In this document: one piece after another, positions 1-11,200 of the stretch
How the letters are laid out: each line of letters opens with the position of its first letter
Position numbering within the stretch: the stretch's first letter is position 1
Source of the DNA: Branchiostoma floridae
Lineage: Eukaryota > Chordata > Leptocardii > Amphioxiformes > Branchiostomatidae
NCBI RefSeq assembly: GCF_000003815.2
Contig: NC_049984.1
Location: 8,454,197 to 8,514,196, forward strand
DNA: 60,000 nucleotides
Direction of reading: 5' to 3'
Notes under the pieces: generated by a model
The model's input: the letters and a program-made list of their open reading frames with translations, nothing else
Told to the model about the DNA's origin: nothing
Database searches by the model: none
Position numbers and translations under genes: made by a program

Positions 1-373
1 GAGAATTCTAAATCTGATTTTTTTTGGCCGAATTGATGACGTCATCATTTTTATTACCTCTGATATTATTTTTTTCTATGACAAAATACAGCACTTTGGT
101 ACATAACACTGTAATGAAACTTCGTTTTTCGTTGCATAATGATGGAAGCTACAAACGTAGTGTTGCGCAAACTGATATCTACTAATGATCTGTAGTAATT
201 AGAAAATGTTTGTTTTCATCTAATTAAAAAAATTTAATTCTTAATAACTACAGATCTTTAGTAGAAATCCAGGGCAAGAGATATTGAGGGATTATGATTT
301 GATGCCAGCAATGATTTAAGTTTAAAGGATGCTCGCATAGCTTTCACTCTAAGTTGTTTATTGGCACAGTGGA

Positions 374-1580
374 ATGATCCTCAATGAAGTTGCCATTCCA
401 CTACTCCGAAAGCGCTCTCATATTGGCAAAAATTTTCTCCCATCCAGACCAAAAAAATCGCTCACTCCTACAGCCGGGTTGGTAGGGAAAGTCCCCCGAT
501 GTGAGATTGTAAGTGTACATTTTGAAGTGAACAAAACACAAGGAAGCTATTCTTTCGCTACTCCAAAAGCGCCCACGTGTACATCGGCAAAATTTCTCTC
601 TCACCCAGACCAAAAAATCGCTCACTCCTACGGTCGGGTTGGCAGGAAAAGCTTCCCGAAGTGAGAGGACTTTTTGTTCTGTGAGTGAGAGAGGATTTCA
701 GCGATGTGTGTCTGAAAAATATAATGTCTTTCCTTGTTTTGTTTGGTATAAGCGATCATTATTGTATGATGTAATCGTTGCCAACTAAATAAAGTATCAG
801 TGATCATTTTGCGTTTGAAGTAAATAAACCTCAATGAAGTTGTTCTTCTACTTCTCCAAAAGCGCTCTCACATCGACAAATTGCTCTCTCATCAGGACCA
901 AAAAAAATCACTCACACCTACAGCCGGGTTGGCAGGGGAAGCCTCCCAAAGTGAGAGAACTTTTTGTTCTGTGGGTGAGAAAGAAATTCTGCGTTGTGTG
1001 TCGGAATAATATCATTGTCGTGGCAGTGTCTATATATATAATATATATAATATAACATAATGCCATTGTTAGAAAGGTTTATCATTGCGAACTGAAGAAA
1101 ATGACCCTGTTCATTGCCCTTTTGAAGTTGAAAAAGCTCAAGGAAGTTGTTCCTCCGCTAATCCAAAAGCGCTCTCACATCGATGAATTTTCAAGAATTC
1201 TCGAAAATCGCTCACTCACACCTACAGCCGGGTTGGCAGGAAAGCCTCCCGAAGTGAGAGAACTTTTTGTTCTGTGGGTGAGAAAGAAATTCTGCGTTGT
1301 GCGTTGGAATGATATCATTGTCGTGACAATGTCTATACATATAATATGATATAACATAATAATATAATATAACAGAATGCCATTGTTAGAAAGGTTTATC
1401 ATTGTGAACTGAAGAAAATGACACTGTTCACTCTCACATTGACAAAATTTCTCTCAATCAGACCCCAAAATCGCTCACTCCTATCCTAAAGCCTGGTTGG
1501 CAGGGAAAGCCTCCCGAAGTGAGAGAACTTTTATTTTGTGGGTGAGAATAAATTTTAGTGTTGTGTGTCGGAATAATAGA
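374..1580. repeat. Degenerate ~270-bp tandem repeat, about five copies
   Basis: A unit holding 'GCGCTCTCAC', a run like 'AATCGCTCACTCCTACAG', 'CCGGGTTGGCAGG' and 'AAGTGAGAGAACTTTT' recurs with the GGGTT landmark near 476, 636, 926, 1230 and 1496. Spacing is 160-304 bp, so copies have internal deletions. Each unit carries CTCTCAC and GTGAGAG in opposite orientation and can fold on itself, as in MITE-derived arrays. The small open frames across it are repeat shadows. Confidence 0.75.
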
Positions 1581-2499
1581 TGTCTGCTAATCAGAATAGT
1601 TGTATCAAAGAACAGTTTGTCTTTGGGAAAGAATATTTCAATACGTGTTTGGGAGCTGATTTCTGCGTTTGTTTGAGACAAAAATTGCACATTTGTTGAC
1701 GCGCCATATTCTCGTGGTGGCTGCACTATGTAAGGAATACAATCAACCTTAAAAACTTTAAAGTCGTCGAACATATACATGATCCGAATAAGGACCTTTT
1801 AATCAGTTCTCTTTAGGGACGGATTTTTTCCAATCATCATGGGTGACTGAATTAAAGGCGTGACTGACTTGAAGAAACCTATTGCTGCGTATGTGAAAAA
1901 AATTCAGACTCAGTTTTCGAGTGATATTTGTTTTTACAGATGTTATGTGTGACTGCAAAAACTATCCGAAAGCGTATCTAAGAAAGATATCGATTGTGCA
2001 CGTTTGAGTCGGTAAAGGACAACTTATATGACGTGTGTGTGTGCATGCTATGCCTCCAGAGACATTCCAGCTACGGTATACTTCCAATACGTGTCTCAAT
2101 TTGGGAAAAAACAAATCATATAAGCCATATAACTAGTCAAAAGTCATTGTCATGCTGACCATTGTATCATTAATGCTGAAATAGAAACGGATTTCAATAA
2201 CGGCCACGGTATTCACTTAAATAACATGATGCTTTGAAGTGACGTATTTGAATTGGCAAGTCTCTTAACATCGTGAACTAATACGTCAATACAACTATGG
2301 CATATATTCTTTTCTCTGCACTAACAGTTCTGTGAGCATTAACATAAGCTCTGAGTGAGAATAAGAGGCGGAAACACCAAAATCAATGTTGTGTCAGGAA
2401 TGTTATAGCCTCTATATTGAAGAATAAAGTACATGTTGAACCGAGAAACCGTCTGTATATACTTGCATTTATAACATTTGTGAAGAATGATATGGGACG
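1581..2499. other. Gene-free stretch, nothing recognised
   Basis: AT-rich sequence with no convincing open frame, splice pattern or repeat family identified by eye. Confidence 0.5.
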
Positions 2500-2529
2500 A
2501 CCGGGGTAAAAAGTCACCTTTTAAAGATC

Positions 2530-2690
2530 TGTCACTGTGTGCGAACTTTTCCAACTTTGTAGTGGGAGGGAAAAACCACTAACCAGTCAATGTATTCGAA
2601 CTTTTTCAACTGTTGAGTGAGAGAGAAAAATCTGTCTGTGTGTGAGACCTTTTCAACTCTACTGCATGAGAGAAAAATTGTTCTAAAAAT
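2530..2690. repeat. Three short tandem units of about 50 bp
   Basis: The pattern 'GAACTTTTTCAACT...GTGAGAGAGAAAAA' recurs near 2543, 2598 and 2645 with diverging copies. It shares GTGAGAG/AAAAA wording with the array at 374-1580 and may be a decayed relative. Confidence 0.5.
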
Positions 2691-3289
2691 ATATGTTTAA
2701 TTTTGCAACACTTGGCCAAATATGCGTCGCCAAAAAGTCGTTTTAACAACTTCAATATGACTGGTTAGATACTTAATAAATCCAAAGTAATGATCAAACA
2801 CGTCCAAACGTACACATTCAGAAGATGGAATTTCAGACTTATGCATGGTGCCCAACCAACAAGATAAAAGGTGCTCATTTTTCAAACCACGTACGACAGA
2901 CAAAAAGGAGAAAAAATACACAGTCTACACCCAATACATTTCATGCAAGTCTCAGGTCTACGAACTCATGTTGGAAATTGCAGCGCTGTCATTTTATGAA
3001 AACTCACTGCAATATGATGAAATGCCCCAATATGAGATACGTAATGAAAAGATTTCCCTTATGATGATGAATTACATGTTACATATGCTGTAAATAACAT
3101 TGAAAGACTTTTACAGAAACAGATAGGACCCAAATGAACGGACACGAACCGTATACCAGATTTGACTCATTTTCCACCATGCATGTGTATTGTGTGGTGA
3201 TGTTTGTCTATAGGTTAATTCAACAATTTTCAAATTTCCCAAAATGAAAATGTTTGATATTTCATACGTATTTGTATGATGTGGAGTAT

Positions 3290-4220
3290 TTTCATTGTAA
3301 AATATTCTAGGAGTACAAAGGAGTTCTAGTAACTCAGCATGTAGAGCAGAGCTTGGTATATACCCAGGTGATGTAGATGTCAATCCGTTTAGTCAAATAC
3401 TGGCTACGACTCAGACAACTGAACATTTCTTCACATCCGTTAGAAGTAAATGCACTTCTGTCACAACAACATTTACCAGAGAATAGTCGCAGGAAAAATT
3501 GGATTCATCATACAGGAAATACTTAACAACAGCGGCTACTCATACATCTGGAATACCGAAATTATAGACAACGGCTATTCCTGTACGTTGTTAAGGAGAA
3601 GATTGATTGACATTTGAATTCAAAGTTTCTTTCACAAGAAATCTGTAGACGAAGGAAAGCTTAGATTTTACAAAAACTTAAAAACAGTATACGACATGGA
3701 AAACTACTTGTACCATAGCAATTTTGAATTCCGCTCAACAATATGTACGTTAAGAATTAGTTCTCACCGTTAGAAATAGAGAAAGGAAGATATAAAGAGC
3801 TACCTGCTCATGAAAGAATTTGTAAGCAGTGCACAACGAATGCAGTCGAAAATAAAAGACATTTCATCTGTGAATGTCCCCGGTTCGATGCTGAAGGAAA
3901 TACACTGTTTGAAAGAGTGTCCGAAATCACACCGAACTTTTTATTTAAAGAAAACACACAAAAGGCACACCTCCTGCTAAGACCAACGAAATATCTATCA
4001 TAGACAATGTGGGACATTTCATTTTCAACTGTTTTCAAAGAAGAAGTCAAACCCCGCAATAGCAATGTAGGTTTTAGAATAGTACTCGGCATTCTGTATA
4101 TACATACAATAAGTTAATATTTGTATGTTAGAATTTAGATTATCACTCCATGTATTTGACTTTGTTCACTTGCAATTAGCGGCCCATGGGCATGAACTTG
4201 CAATAAAACGTTTCAATTGT
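3290..4220 (+). mobile_element. Decayed 3' end of a CR1/L2-like LINE (ORF2 C-terminus and tail)
   Basis: Interrupted plus-strand frames read LGVQRSSSN / RAELGIYPGD near 3300-3370 and ELPAHERICKQC / VENKRHFICECPRFD near 3800-3890. The latter is the cysteine/histidine motif at the C-terminus of many non-LTR retrotransposon ORF2 proteins. The copy ends near 4170-4215 with a terminus (TTGCAATTAG ... GGGCATGAACTTGCAATAAA) shared by the other LINE tails in this window. Stops and frame breaks make it non-functional. The clade is inferred only. Confidence 0.7.
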
Positions 4221-4309
4221 CGGCGGATGGTGTGTCAAACCATTGATGTCTGAATCAAAAATATGGCTTTATTCTTTTGAATGACTGCAAGTTTGGTGTT
4301 CTATCGGCG

Positions 4310-4397
4310 GAGAAGGAAAATGAGAGCTATAGATAAATCAAAAGAGAAATGCCGTCGAATCTAAATCTATTTCTACTTAAGATATTTGATGGGTTTG
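4310..4397 (+). repeat. 88-bp direct repeat, copy 1 (copy 2 at 6598-6686)
   Basis: This stretch starts GAGAAGGAAAATGAGAGC and ends near TTTGATGGGTTT. It matches 6598-6686 with only a few differences. Both copies abut LINE-tail debris, so this is a segmental duplicate or a shared LINE segment. Confidence 0.8.
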
Positions 4398-4580
4398 ACC
4401 TCTTTTCCGTATGCAGTGGGTGATGAATTGTCCAACATTTTTATATACAAAGGGGTTGGACGATCTAAGCAAGAAGATTGTTTTTTGTTGGTCGGTAAGG
4501 TGAGAAAGGCTTGGTAAAGATTTTTAGACCATAAGGAAAAGTATATATGTTTCTTTCGAAATTGTAATGTGAACATTGAT
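4375..4580 (-). mobile_element. LINE 3'-end fragment, minus strand
   Basis: Minus-strand sequence near 4390-4430 encodes the same serine/lysine-rich ending (SSPTAYGKEVKP) seen in the plus-strand tails at 4975-5025 and 6350-6400. It is a short, broken copy of the same LINE family. Confidence 0.5.
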
Positions 4581-4802
4581 ATATAGAATATAGTTCATCT
4601 TTCACTGCTTTCCCTGAACAATATTCACATGTTCTCTCGTCAACAGACAGTTTTTGTACCTGTCCCTCTCATTTCTTCATGAGCACTTATCCTCATTTTA
4701 CATAAAGCGGAACTTAGCTAAAAAAAACTGTGTGGTGCGAGTAACTAACAAAAGAAAACCATTCTCCATCTAACATACAAAAAACCACAAAAATATTAAT
4801 AA

Positions 4803-4965
4803 TACAGTTTATTGCAAATTCTTGCCCCTGGGCTAGTTGCAGGTAACACGAGAGATTTAAACAGTTTGTACAGTGTAAAAAAACAATATCACAAGTGTGT
4901 AAGATTAGTAAAAGCTAACTCTAGACCCTAGGTTATTGGGGTCGACTCCTTCTTCGAAAGCAGTA
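4803..4965 (-). mobile_element. LINE family A tail, minus strand
   Basis: The reverse complement of 4803-4850 is the family terminus (ACCTGCAACTAGCCC, GGGCAAGAATTTGCAATAAACTG). The body runs to about 4965, where it meets a plus-strand copy head to head. Confidence 0.7.
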
Positions 4966-5130
4966 TATTTAATATGGGATTTTTCGTCCCCCACTGCCTC
5001 TGAAAAAGAAGTCGGGCCCAATAACCAAGAATTGACTTGCTATATTGTTTCTAAACTGTCCGTACCCTTTCATGTTACCCGCAAACAGACCACTTTATCA
5101 TTATGTATCTATTTCAAAAGTTAGATACAG
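4966..5130 (+). mobile_element. LINE family A 3' fragment, plus strand
   Basis: The frame across 4969-5020 reads DFSSPTASEKEVGPN, the family's C-terminal signature. With the minus-strand tail at 4803-4965 it makes an inverted repeat whose arms (about 4931-4964 and 4995-5028) are roughly 75% complementary. Confidence 0.65.
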
Positions 5131-5243
5131 TTGGAATTTTAGGCGTATTAATCTTAAGAATAATATGTAGGTAGGGGTTGTGAAGACGAAGGTCAATGTC
5201 GATTTGGGGCTCCCTAGTGTGCGACCTTGATACTGCGCAGAAC

Positions 5244-5690
5244 TTAGATTTCTCGTATTACATCTTCAGGAAGCTTCTCCCTGACCAAAAAACAACTTTC
5301 ACTCAAATATCGTAAAGCTATATATAGTTTGAAATCTCTCATTCGCTCATCTGTTTCGCCGAAGTGCTTGTTAAAAATATTTGATTCCTGTATAAAGCCG
5401 ATTCTCCTATATGGGTGTGAAAATTGGGGCACAGAGTCTATTAATGACAACTCCCCAATTGAAATTTCCCATCACCGTTTTTGTAAGAATATACTTGGAG
5501 TTCCTAGAAATTATAGTAATTTAGCATCCAGAGCGGAGCTTGGCAGATTTCCTTTAGACTTAGATATATCTGTGCGTGTTATTCGTTTAGACTAGAGTAG
5601 ACACTTGTGTTATTGTATTTTACACTGTTTGAATCTATGTTACCTGCAATTAGCCCACGGGCAAGAATTTGCAATAAACTTGATTATTAT
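5244..5690 (+). mobile_element. LINE family A fragment: reverse-transcriptase C-terminal part and 3' tail
   Basis: A frame from about 5300 to 5592 carries SLKSLIRSSVSPKCLLKIFD and ILLYGCENWG, the latter typical of the end of the reverse-transcriptase region in CR1/L2-like elements. It continues to RAELGRFPLDLDISVRVIRL. The element ends at 5640-5690 with the family terminus (TGCAATTAGCCCACGGG, TTGCAATAAACTTGATTATT). The N-terminal part of ORF2 is absent, as expected for a 5'-truncated LINE insertion. Confidence 0.8.
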
Positions 5691-5979
5691 TCCATAACGT
5701 TGAATGAATTTTCCTAGTTGCAGCAGCAGTAAGCTGAAGTGAAGGCAAACATCATCAGACAAAACATGCACATCAGTTATTCATCATTGGTTGTGACGTG
5801 TACAGATGGATCCTGTTATACACCCTTTGAAAGCTGATGCTCTCTTGTTTCAACATAACTCTATAGTCGTTACGATGCTAATAGAATAGTCGTCCCAATA
5901 GAAAATCATTGTTACACCGTGTAAAAGAAATATTAGATTGTTGTGGATACTCATACTTGTTCTGTTCATGTAGTCTAGA

Positions 5980-6525
5980 CTTTCTGATATGTATATCCAA
6001 ACATTCTGTCATAATTTGATTGTTGACACCAGTAAATTAGGGTTTTACAAGACATGTAAAGCAGCGTACATTATAGAAAAATATTTAGAACTAAATGATT
6101 TTGAACTGCGCTGTGCAATTAGTAAAATCAGAATTAATGCCCACCCCTTGAAATAGAAAATAGGGCGATATAAGAAGTTACCCGTGTCCGAAAGAACGTG
6201 TAAATACTATACGTCAGATATGTAGAAGACGAAACACATTTTATTTCAAACTGCCCCTTCTATGATTAAGAGAGAAAAGAGCTCTTAAAAGACAAAAAGA
6301 AAACTTCTCTCCTTTTAACGTCGCAAAACCCACGCATTACAGAAAAAGTGGGATCTTTCGTCCTCCACTGTCTCAGAAAAAGAAGTCAAACCCAATAAGT
6401 TACATCTTTAGTTAGAATAGTCACTTACTTGAGTTACTATACTGTTTACCATTATTTGTCTGTCATTTTTTTGTCGCTTGCAATTCGCACTCGGGCAATA
6501 TTTTGCAATAAACTTATCATCATAA
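5980..6525 (+). mobile_element. LINE family A fragment, third plus-strand copy
   Basis: Broken frames near 6160-6260 read KKLPVSERTCKYY and VEDETHFISNCPFYD, the C-terminal Cys/His motif. Near 6355-6400 the SSTVSEKEVKPNK ending appears. The terminus with TTGCAATAAACTTATCATCAT lies near 6475-6523. Confidence 0.75.
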
Positions 6526-6597
6526 TGCTTATTGCAAATTCATGCCCAATAGCTAATTGCATAGTAAAGTAGTGGTATACATAATTGTATACTTTAC

Positions 6598-6686
6598 AGA
6601 GAAGGAAAATGAGAACTATAGATAAATCAAAAGAGAAATAACTTCGAATCTAAATCTATTTCTACTTAAGATATTTGATGGGTTTA
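6598..6686 (+). repeat. Direct repeat, copy 2 of 4310-4397
   Basis: Near-identical to 4310-4397, differing at a handful of bases (for example GAACTATAG for GAGCTATAG). Confidence 0.8.
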
Positions 6687-7277
6687 CTCGAGAAGCATTA
6701 GATGGATCCTTATGATATTTGGCAGGTGGGTAGGGGTCAAGGAATCAAAGGTCAAGTTTGATAATGAGAAAACAATAAAATGGCCTCCGCTGATTCAATA
6801 AGACTTTAATACTTTGAGCTTGTCTGTCAAAGATTACTTACTCTCTAAGTTCTAACATAACTTGCAATACTAGAAGGAAACATTTGCATTGCCTTTTTTT
6901 TCACTCCATAAAATCATTATTTTGTGTCTATATGGTCCCGAATGACCAAAGTGCAGTGCCTTATGTACAGGCCTACCAGTTGACTGTAGCTTTCAAGTTA
7001 TTCCAAGGTCTACTTTCGGAGATATTCATGTTTTTGAGGTGCGCGGAGAAGAGGAAACTGTGCAAAAACAATATATGTTCCCTTTTGTGAAGGCAACATA
7101 TAACTAGTATTAGTCATTTTAAGTACAACCACATGAATTGTCATTTTGTAATTTTTTTTATTTCTGTATAACTATGCTGTACCAACATACAATACACAAT
7201 GCTTCTTCCTTTCTAGAGTGCCCTACAAAAATACAAAACCAATCAACACACAAAATCTGTAAAAATGGGCTGTCAGT

Positions 7278-7704
7278 TCAGTTCTGGCTATCTAATACTA
7301 CTGGCTATCTAATAATAATACAACTATGCTATACCAACATACGTACAATACAGAAGGCTTCTTCTTTTCTAGAGTTTAGTTCAGTTCTGGCTATCTAATA
7401 CTACTGGCTATCTAATAATAATACAACTATGCTATACCAACATACGTACAATACAGAAGGCTTCTTCTTTTCTAGAGTTTAGCTCAGTTCTGGCTATCTA
7501 ATACTACTGGCTATCTAATAGTAATACAACTATGCTATACCAACATACGTACAATACAGAAGGCTTCTTCTTTTCTAGAGTTTAGCTCAGTTCTGGCTAT
7601 CTAATACTACTGGCTATCTAATAGTAATACAACTATGCTATACCAACATACGTACAATACAGAAGGCTTCTTCTTTTCTAGAGTTCAGTTCAGTTCTGGC
7701 TATC
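7278..7704. repeat. 103-bp tandem repeat, about four copies
   Basis: TCAGTTCTGG begins at 7278, 7381, 7484, 7587 and 7690, an exact 103-bp period. Each unit holds GGCTATCTAATACTACTGG, an AT-rich run and GAAGGCTTCTTCTTTTCTAG. A diverged half-unit precedes it from about 7165. The copies are near-identical, so the array is recent or homogenised. Confidence 0.95.
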
Positions 7705-7790
7705 TAATACAACTGGCTATCTAATACAACTGGCTATCTAATACAACTGGCTATCTAATACAACTGGCTATCTAATACAACTATGCTAAT
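7705..7790. repeat. 17-bp tandem repeat derived from the 103-bp unit
   Basis: TGGCTATCTAATACAAC repeats about five times directly after the 103-bp array. It is an expansion of a segment inside the larger unit. Confidence 0.9.
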
Positions 7791-7874
7791 AAAAAATAAA
7801 AAAACAATCAAAATATGTATGTATGGGTGGTGGCATAAATGGCCAATGACAAGTATGAAATGAGGCTATAAAAA

Positions 7875-8260
7875 TACATACCAAATACCCGTACCTGTAC
7901 CGTATCTGTAAAACTGTTTAGGTACAGGTCCGGACCTAAACATTTGTGTACCTGTACCTAAACTAATAAAAGCATTAAATGGACACCACTTTTAAGACTT
8001 CAGATAGGTAAACCCAGAATCAACGATGACAATTGAGATAATCTTGCAGTTGAAAATTAAGGAAACTTCATTTTGAGGCTTAAATATGAAATTCTTCATT
8101 CAAAGATGACAATTTCTCACTATAAAAGACAGTTTGCTATATTTATAACTTACAGATAATTGATCAAACTCGTTTAGGTACATTTTTAGGTCCGGACCTG
8201 TACCTAAAGCTGTGTACCTGTACTTGCACCTAAAATACATTTAGTTACACAGCTCTAATG
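7875..8260. repeat. Interspersed repeat with palindromic TTTAGGTAC/GTACCTAAA motifs
   Basis: Palindromic runs such as GGTACAGGTCCGGACC and GGTCCGGACCTGTACC, with flanking GTACCTAAA, occur near 7895-7970 and 8175-8260. The end near 8250 (TTACACAGCTCTA) resembles the one near 14770 (GTACACAGCTCTA). This is one non-coding repeat family; its class is unknown. Confidence 0.6.
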
Positions 8261-8284
8261 TGACATTCGACATGGTGGCAATGC

Positions 8285-11200
8285 CTAAGACAAGTAGTGC
8301 TGAATCACAATGTTCAGCTCCAGGTTAGCATGGACGTCGGCCTGGTCCAACACCTCAGCCTGCACTGCATCGCTCCACCCCTTCACTTCACCTGCTCTGA
8401 AGTTCATCTTCCCCTCCAGGTTGTTGTAGAAGGTACCATATGTTATCTTGAATCTGAAAGAGTAGGAAGACATCATTCTTAAAGTGAGTGAAAATGTTGC
8501 TATATGCAAGATCACATGAAACTGTGATTGTGTACCATAGTCAGGGCATTGTTGAGGAAACATCACTATAAAATAATAATTGTTTTCTTTTATACTTAAT
8601 AGGTGACAGTCTATGCAGCTAACACAAATCCACATACACTAGGTACAACAGCATAGGACATTTATGTATTAAATGGACCAGTGCAGGTTAGGTGCAGGTA
8701 GACACCAGAAATACCTGCACAGTTCCAACTTTACTTGCTCTAACCTGCAAATGCAGGCGGGATTTCGAGCCCTGTTGCCGTTGGTGATAGTGATACTAGA
8801 TACCACCCACTTTGGGTCGTGCCTAAATATTTTAGATTTCAAAGAGATCTATACAATATATATATATAATGCAACCATCAAGGAGGAGACTCTCAGAAGA
8901 GGCATAGAAATGTGGTTTCGTGGGCCCACCATGTACACAATTAGTCCTCTACTATAAAGTAGTGTAACATATATACTTGTTCATCATGAGATGTCAGTTA
9001 ATATGCAAATAATCTCTTCCAGTCACCTGCTGTAGTATCAGACTATTGTTTCCTTGGCCAGTTTGGTGTCTGCTTCATTTTGCTAAGTTTGCAGAGTGTC
9101 ATAATTGGAGCTCAGGGTTATTAAGGTTATCTAAAGAGTCAGTTTTTCCTTGTGTAGTCCTCAATTATATGTCTGACAATTTGGGGCACATATATGTTTT
9201 CCCCGACATTGCATAACATTTTAGCAACAATAATGCTATATCTATGTATGCTTCAATGCCCATAACACAATGGTAAAGTTTCAGAACAACACAGGGAATT
9301 ATGCATAATGGTTTATTAGAAATAAGCAATTACTGTGCTTGCAATAACCCTTTTGGGTATGATTTTGAAAATAAATATAAGATATTATTCTAGGGATAGG
9401 TCATGACAAGAAATGAAATATAATAAGTTGTCCAAACGTACCTCACATTGACAACGGTGGGGTGTCCTGAAGATAGCTTCAGGAATAACCCGAGGTTGTG
9501 TCTAGTGTCTCTGTCAGAGGGCAACACAAACACTTGGAATTCGTGCTGCCCGGTGGTGAAGGCGTGGCTCTTCACCATCCTGGTGATGTCAGGTATGACA
9601 TACCTAAAGGAGTGGATTCTCCCGACAAAATCCCCCAGACGTGTCCCCATCTGAGGAAAATTAATGGAAAAGGTGTATTGTGGTTAGACTCTGGTTCATA
9701 GTTTTATCTCAATAGATGGTATGCCAAGGACATCTGTTCATCTAGCACTCATAGTGTCAACAACATGATGATGCTAGTTTGTTATTTTCTTGGTACATAT
9801 AGTTTGGTAATGCTGTTCTACAGTGAAAAATGCATTACAGGGGCTGTGGTTAATGAGGGTAAGGAAAAAATGATGTTTAGAACCCTGACATGGACGACGT
9901 GTCCAAACACCATCATGACAAATTGTAACTATAAAAAAGGTAAACAAAACTGTCAACATTTATGATTACCACAACATGAACCAATGTGGAAAAAAATGAT
10001 GACTTATAATATGTTATATTCAAAACTGAGAGATTCAACCTTTACAGAGAGTCAACAACAGCATTACAAACATACCTGCATTAAGAGATATGAATGAAGT
10101 TCCCCATCATCTCTATTGTGGATGTACACATTCTCTACCAGCTTGCCACATCCAGGGATCGGACAGACCGTAATCCTGTTAGTGCACTCTGACAGAACGT
10201 GCCTCATGCAGTCTTTCCTGTCAAAAGAAGGGAATAAGTCATGTTTTAGTCCTATTGTCAACTAACAAAATTTTATTCAAGTAAAATAAAAAAGGAATTG
10301 GAATACATTTACTTCTGGTATTCTGTGAATCAACATAACTTGTAGAGTTCTAAAGGAAAACCTTATTTTATCGCACAGACATGCCTCATAGGGTTAGACA
10401 TATACTGTCTACTGTCATCACTGTCGTTAAACTATCTCTACCACACGAATAGAGTTTATCCTAGACAGATGCAAGTGGAAACATTTCGGACGAGGAACTT
10501 GACAATAATGGATTAAATAATTGTTTAATTTCCTGAACATAATCAATTTTCACTGAAGAAGACAAGACAATCTTTGCCTCAAATTCATAATGATTTAGAG
10601 ATAACACATGAACTGTAACAGGTGCTAGACATTAGTCTATGAGTTGTAAAATGAGGTGTTAAAATTAGCACAAAGAATAGTTGAGTGAAAGGCAAATCAT
10701 ATTCATAGTCTCAACAATTAGCAGAGCTTAAAAATTGCAAGAATTGCTAAGCTTTCATTGAAGGTATCTCAATAAATTCATTCTAGAAAATTGATATAAA
10801 AATGTTATTTAGTATGAAGCATACAGCCCACCTTACAACCATTTGCTGGCACAGAAGTGGGCATTGCATTTCCTTCTGCTTGCATACAAATGCCACATGG
10901 CTATCCATCTCCTCCCTCTTTACCCACAGCCAGCAACCCTCACACGGTTCATCCATCTTGGGGCAGCGACCCAGATGGCGCAGGTGATGGCGCCTTTCCA
11001 CGGACACACCGCAGTGTTCACATTCCACCTGAGACATACAAGATGATTAGTATCATAAAAAATGCAACAAGTTTATACTACTGTAAATGCAGAAATGTTC
11101 ACGGTGGATTAATATTCGCGGTTTTCGTGGTGACCACTTCACCGCGAACTTAAATCCACCGCAAACATTTTTCTATCATGGTATTAGACTGCAGTCTATG

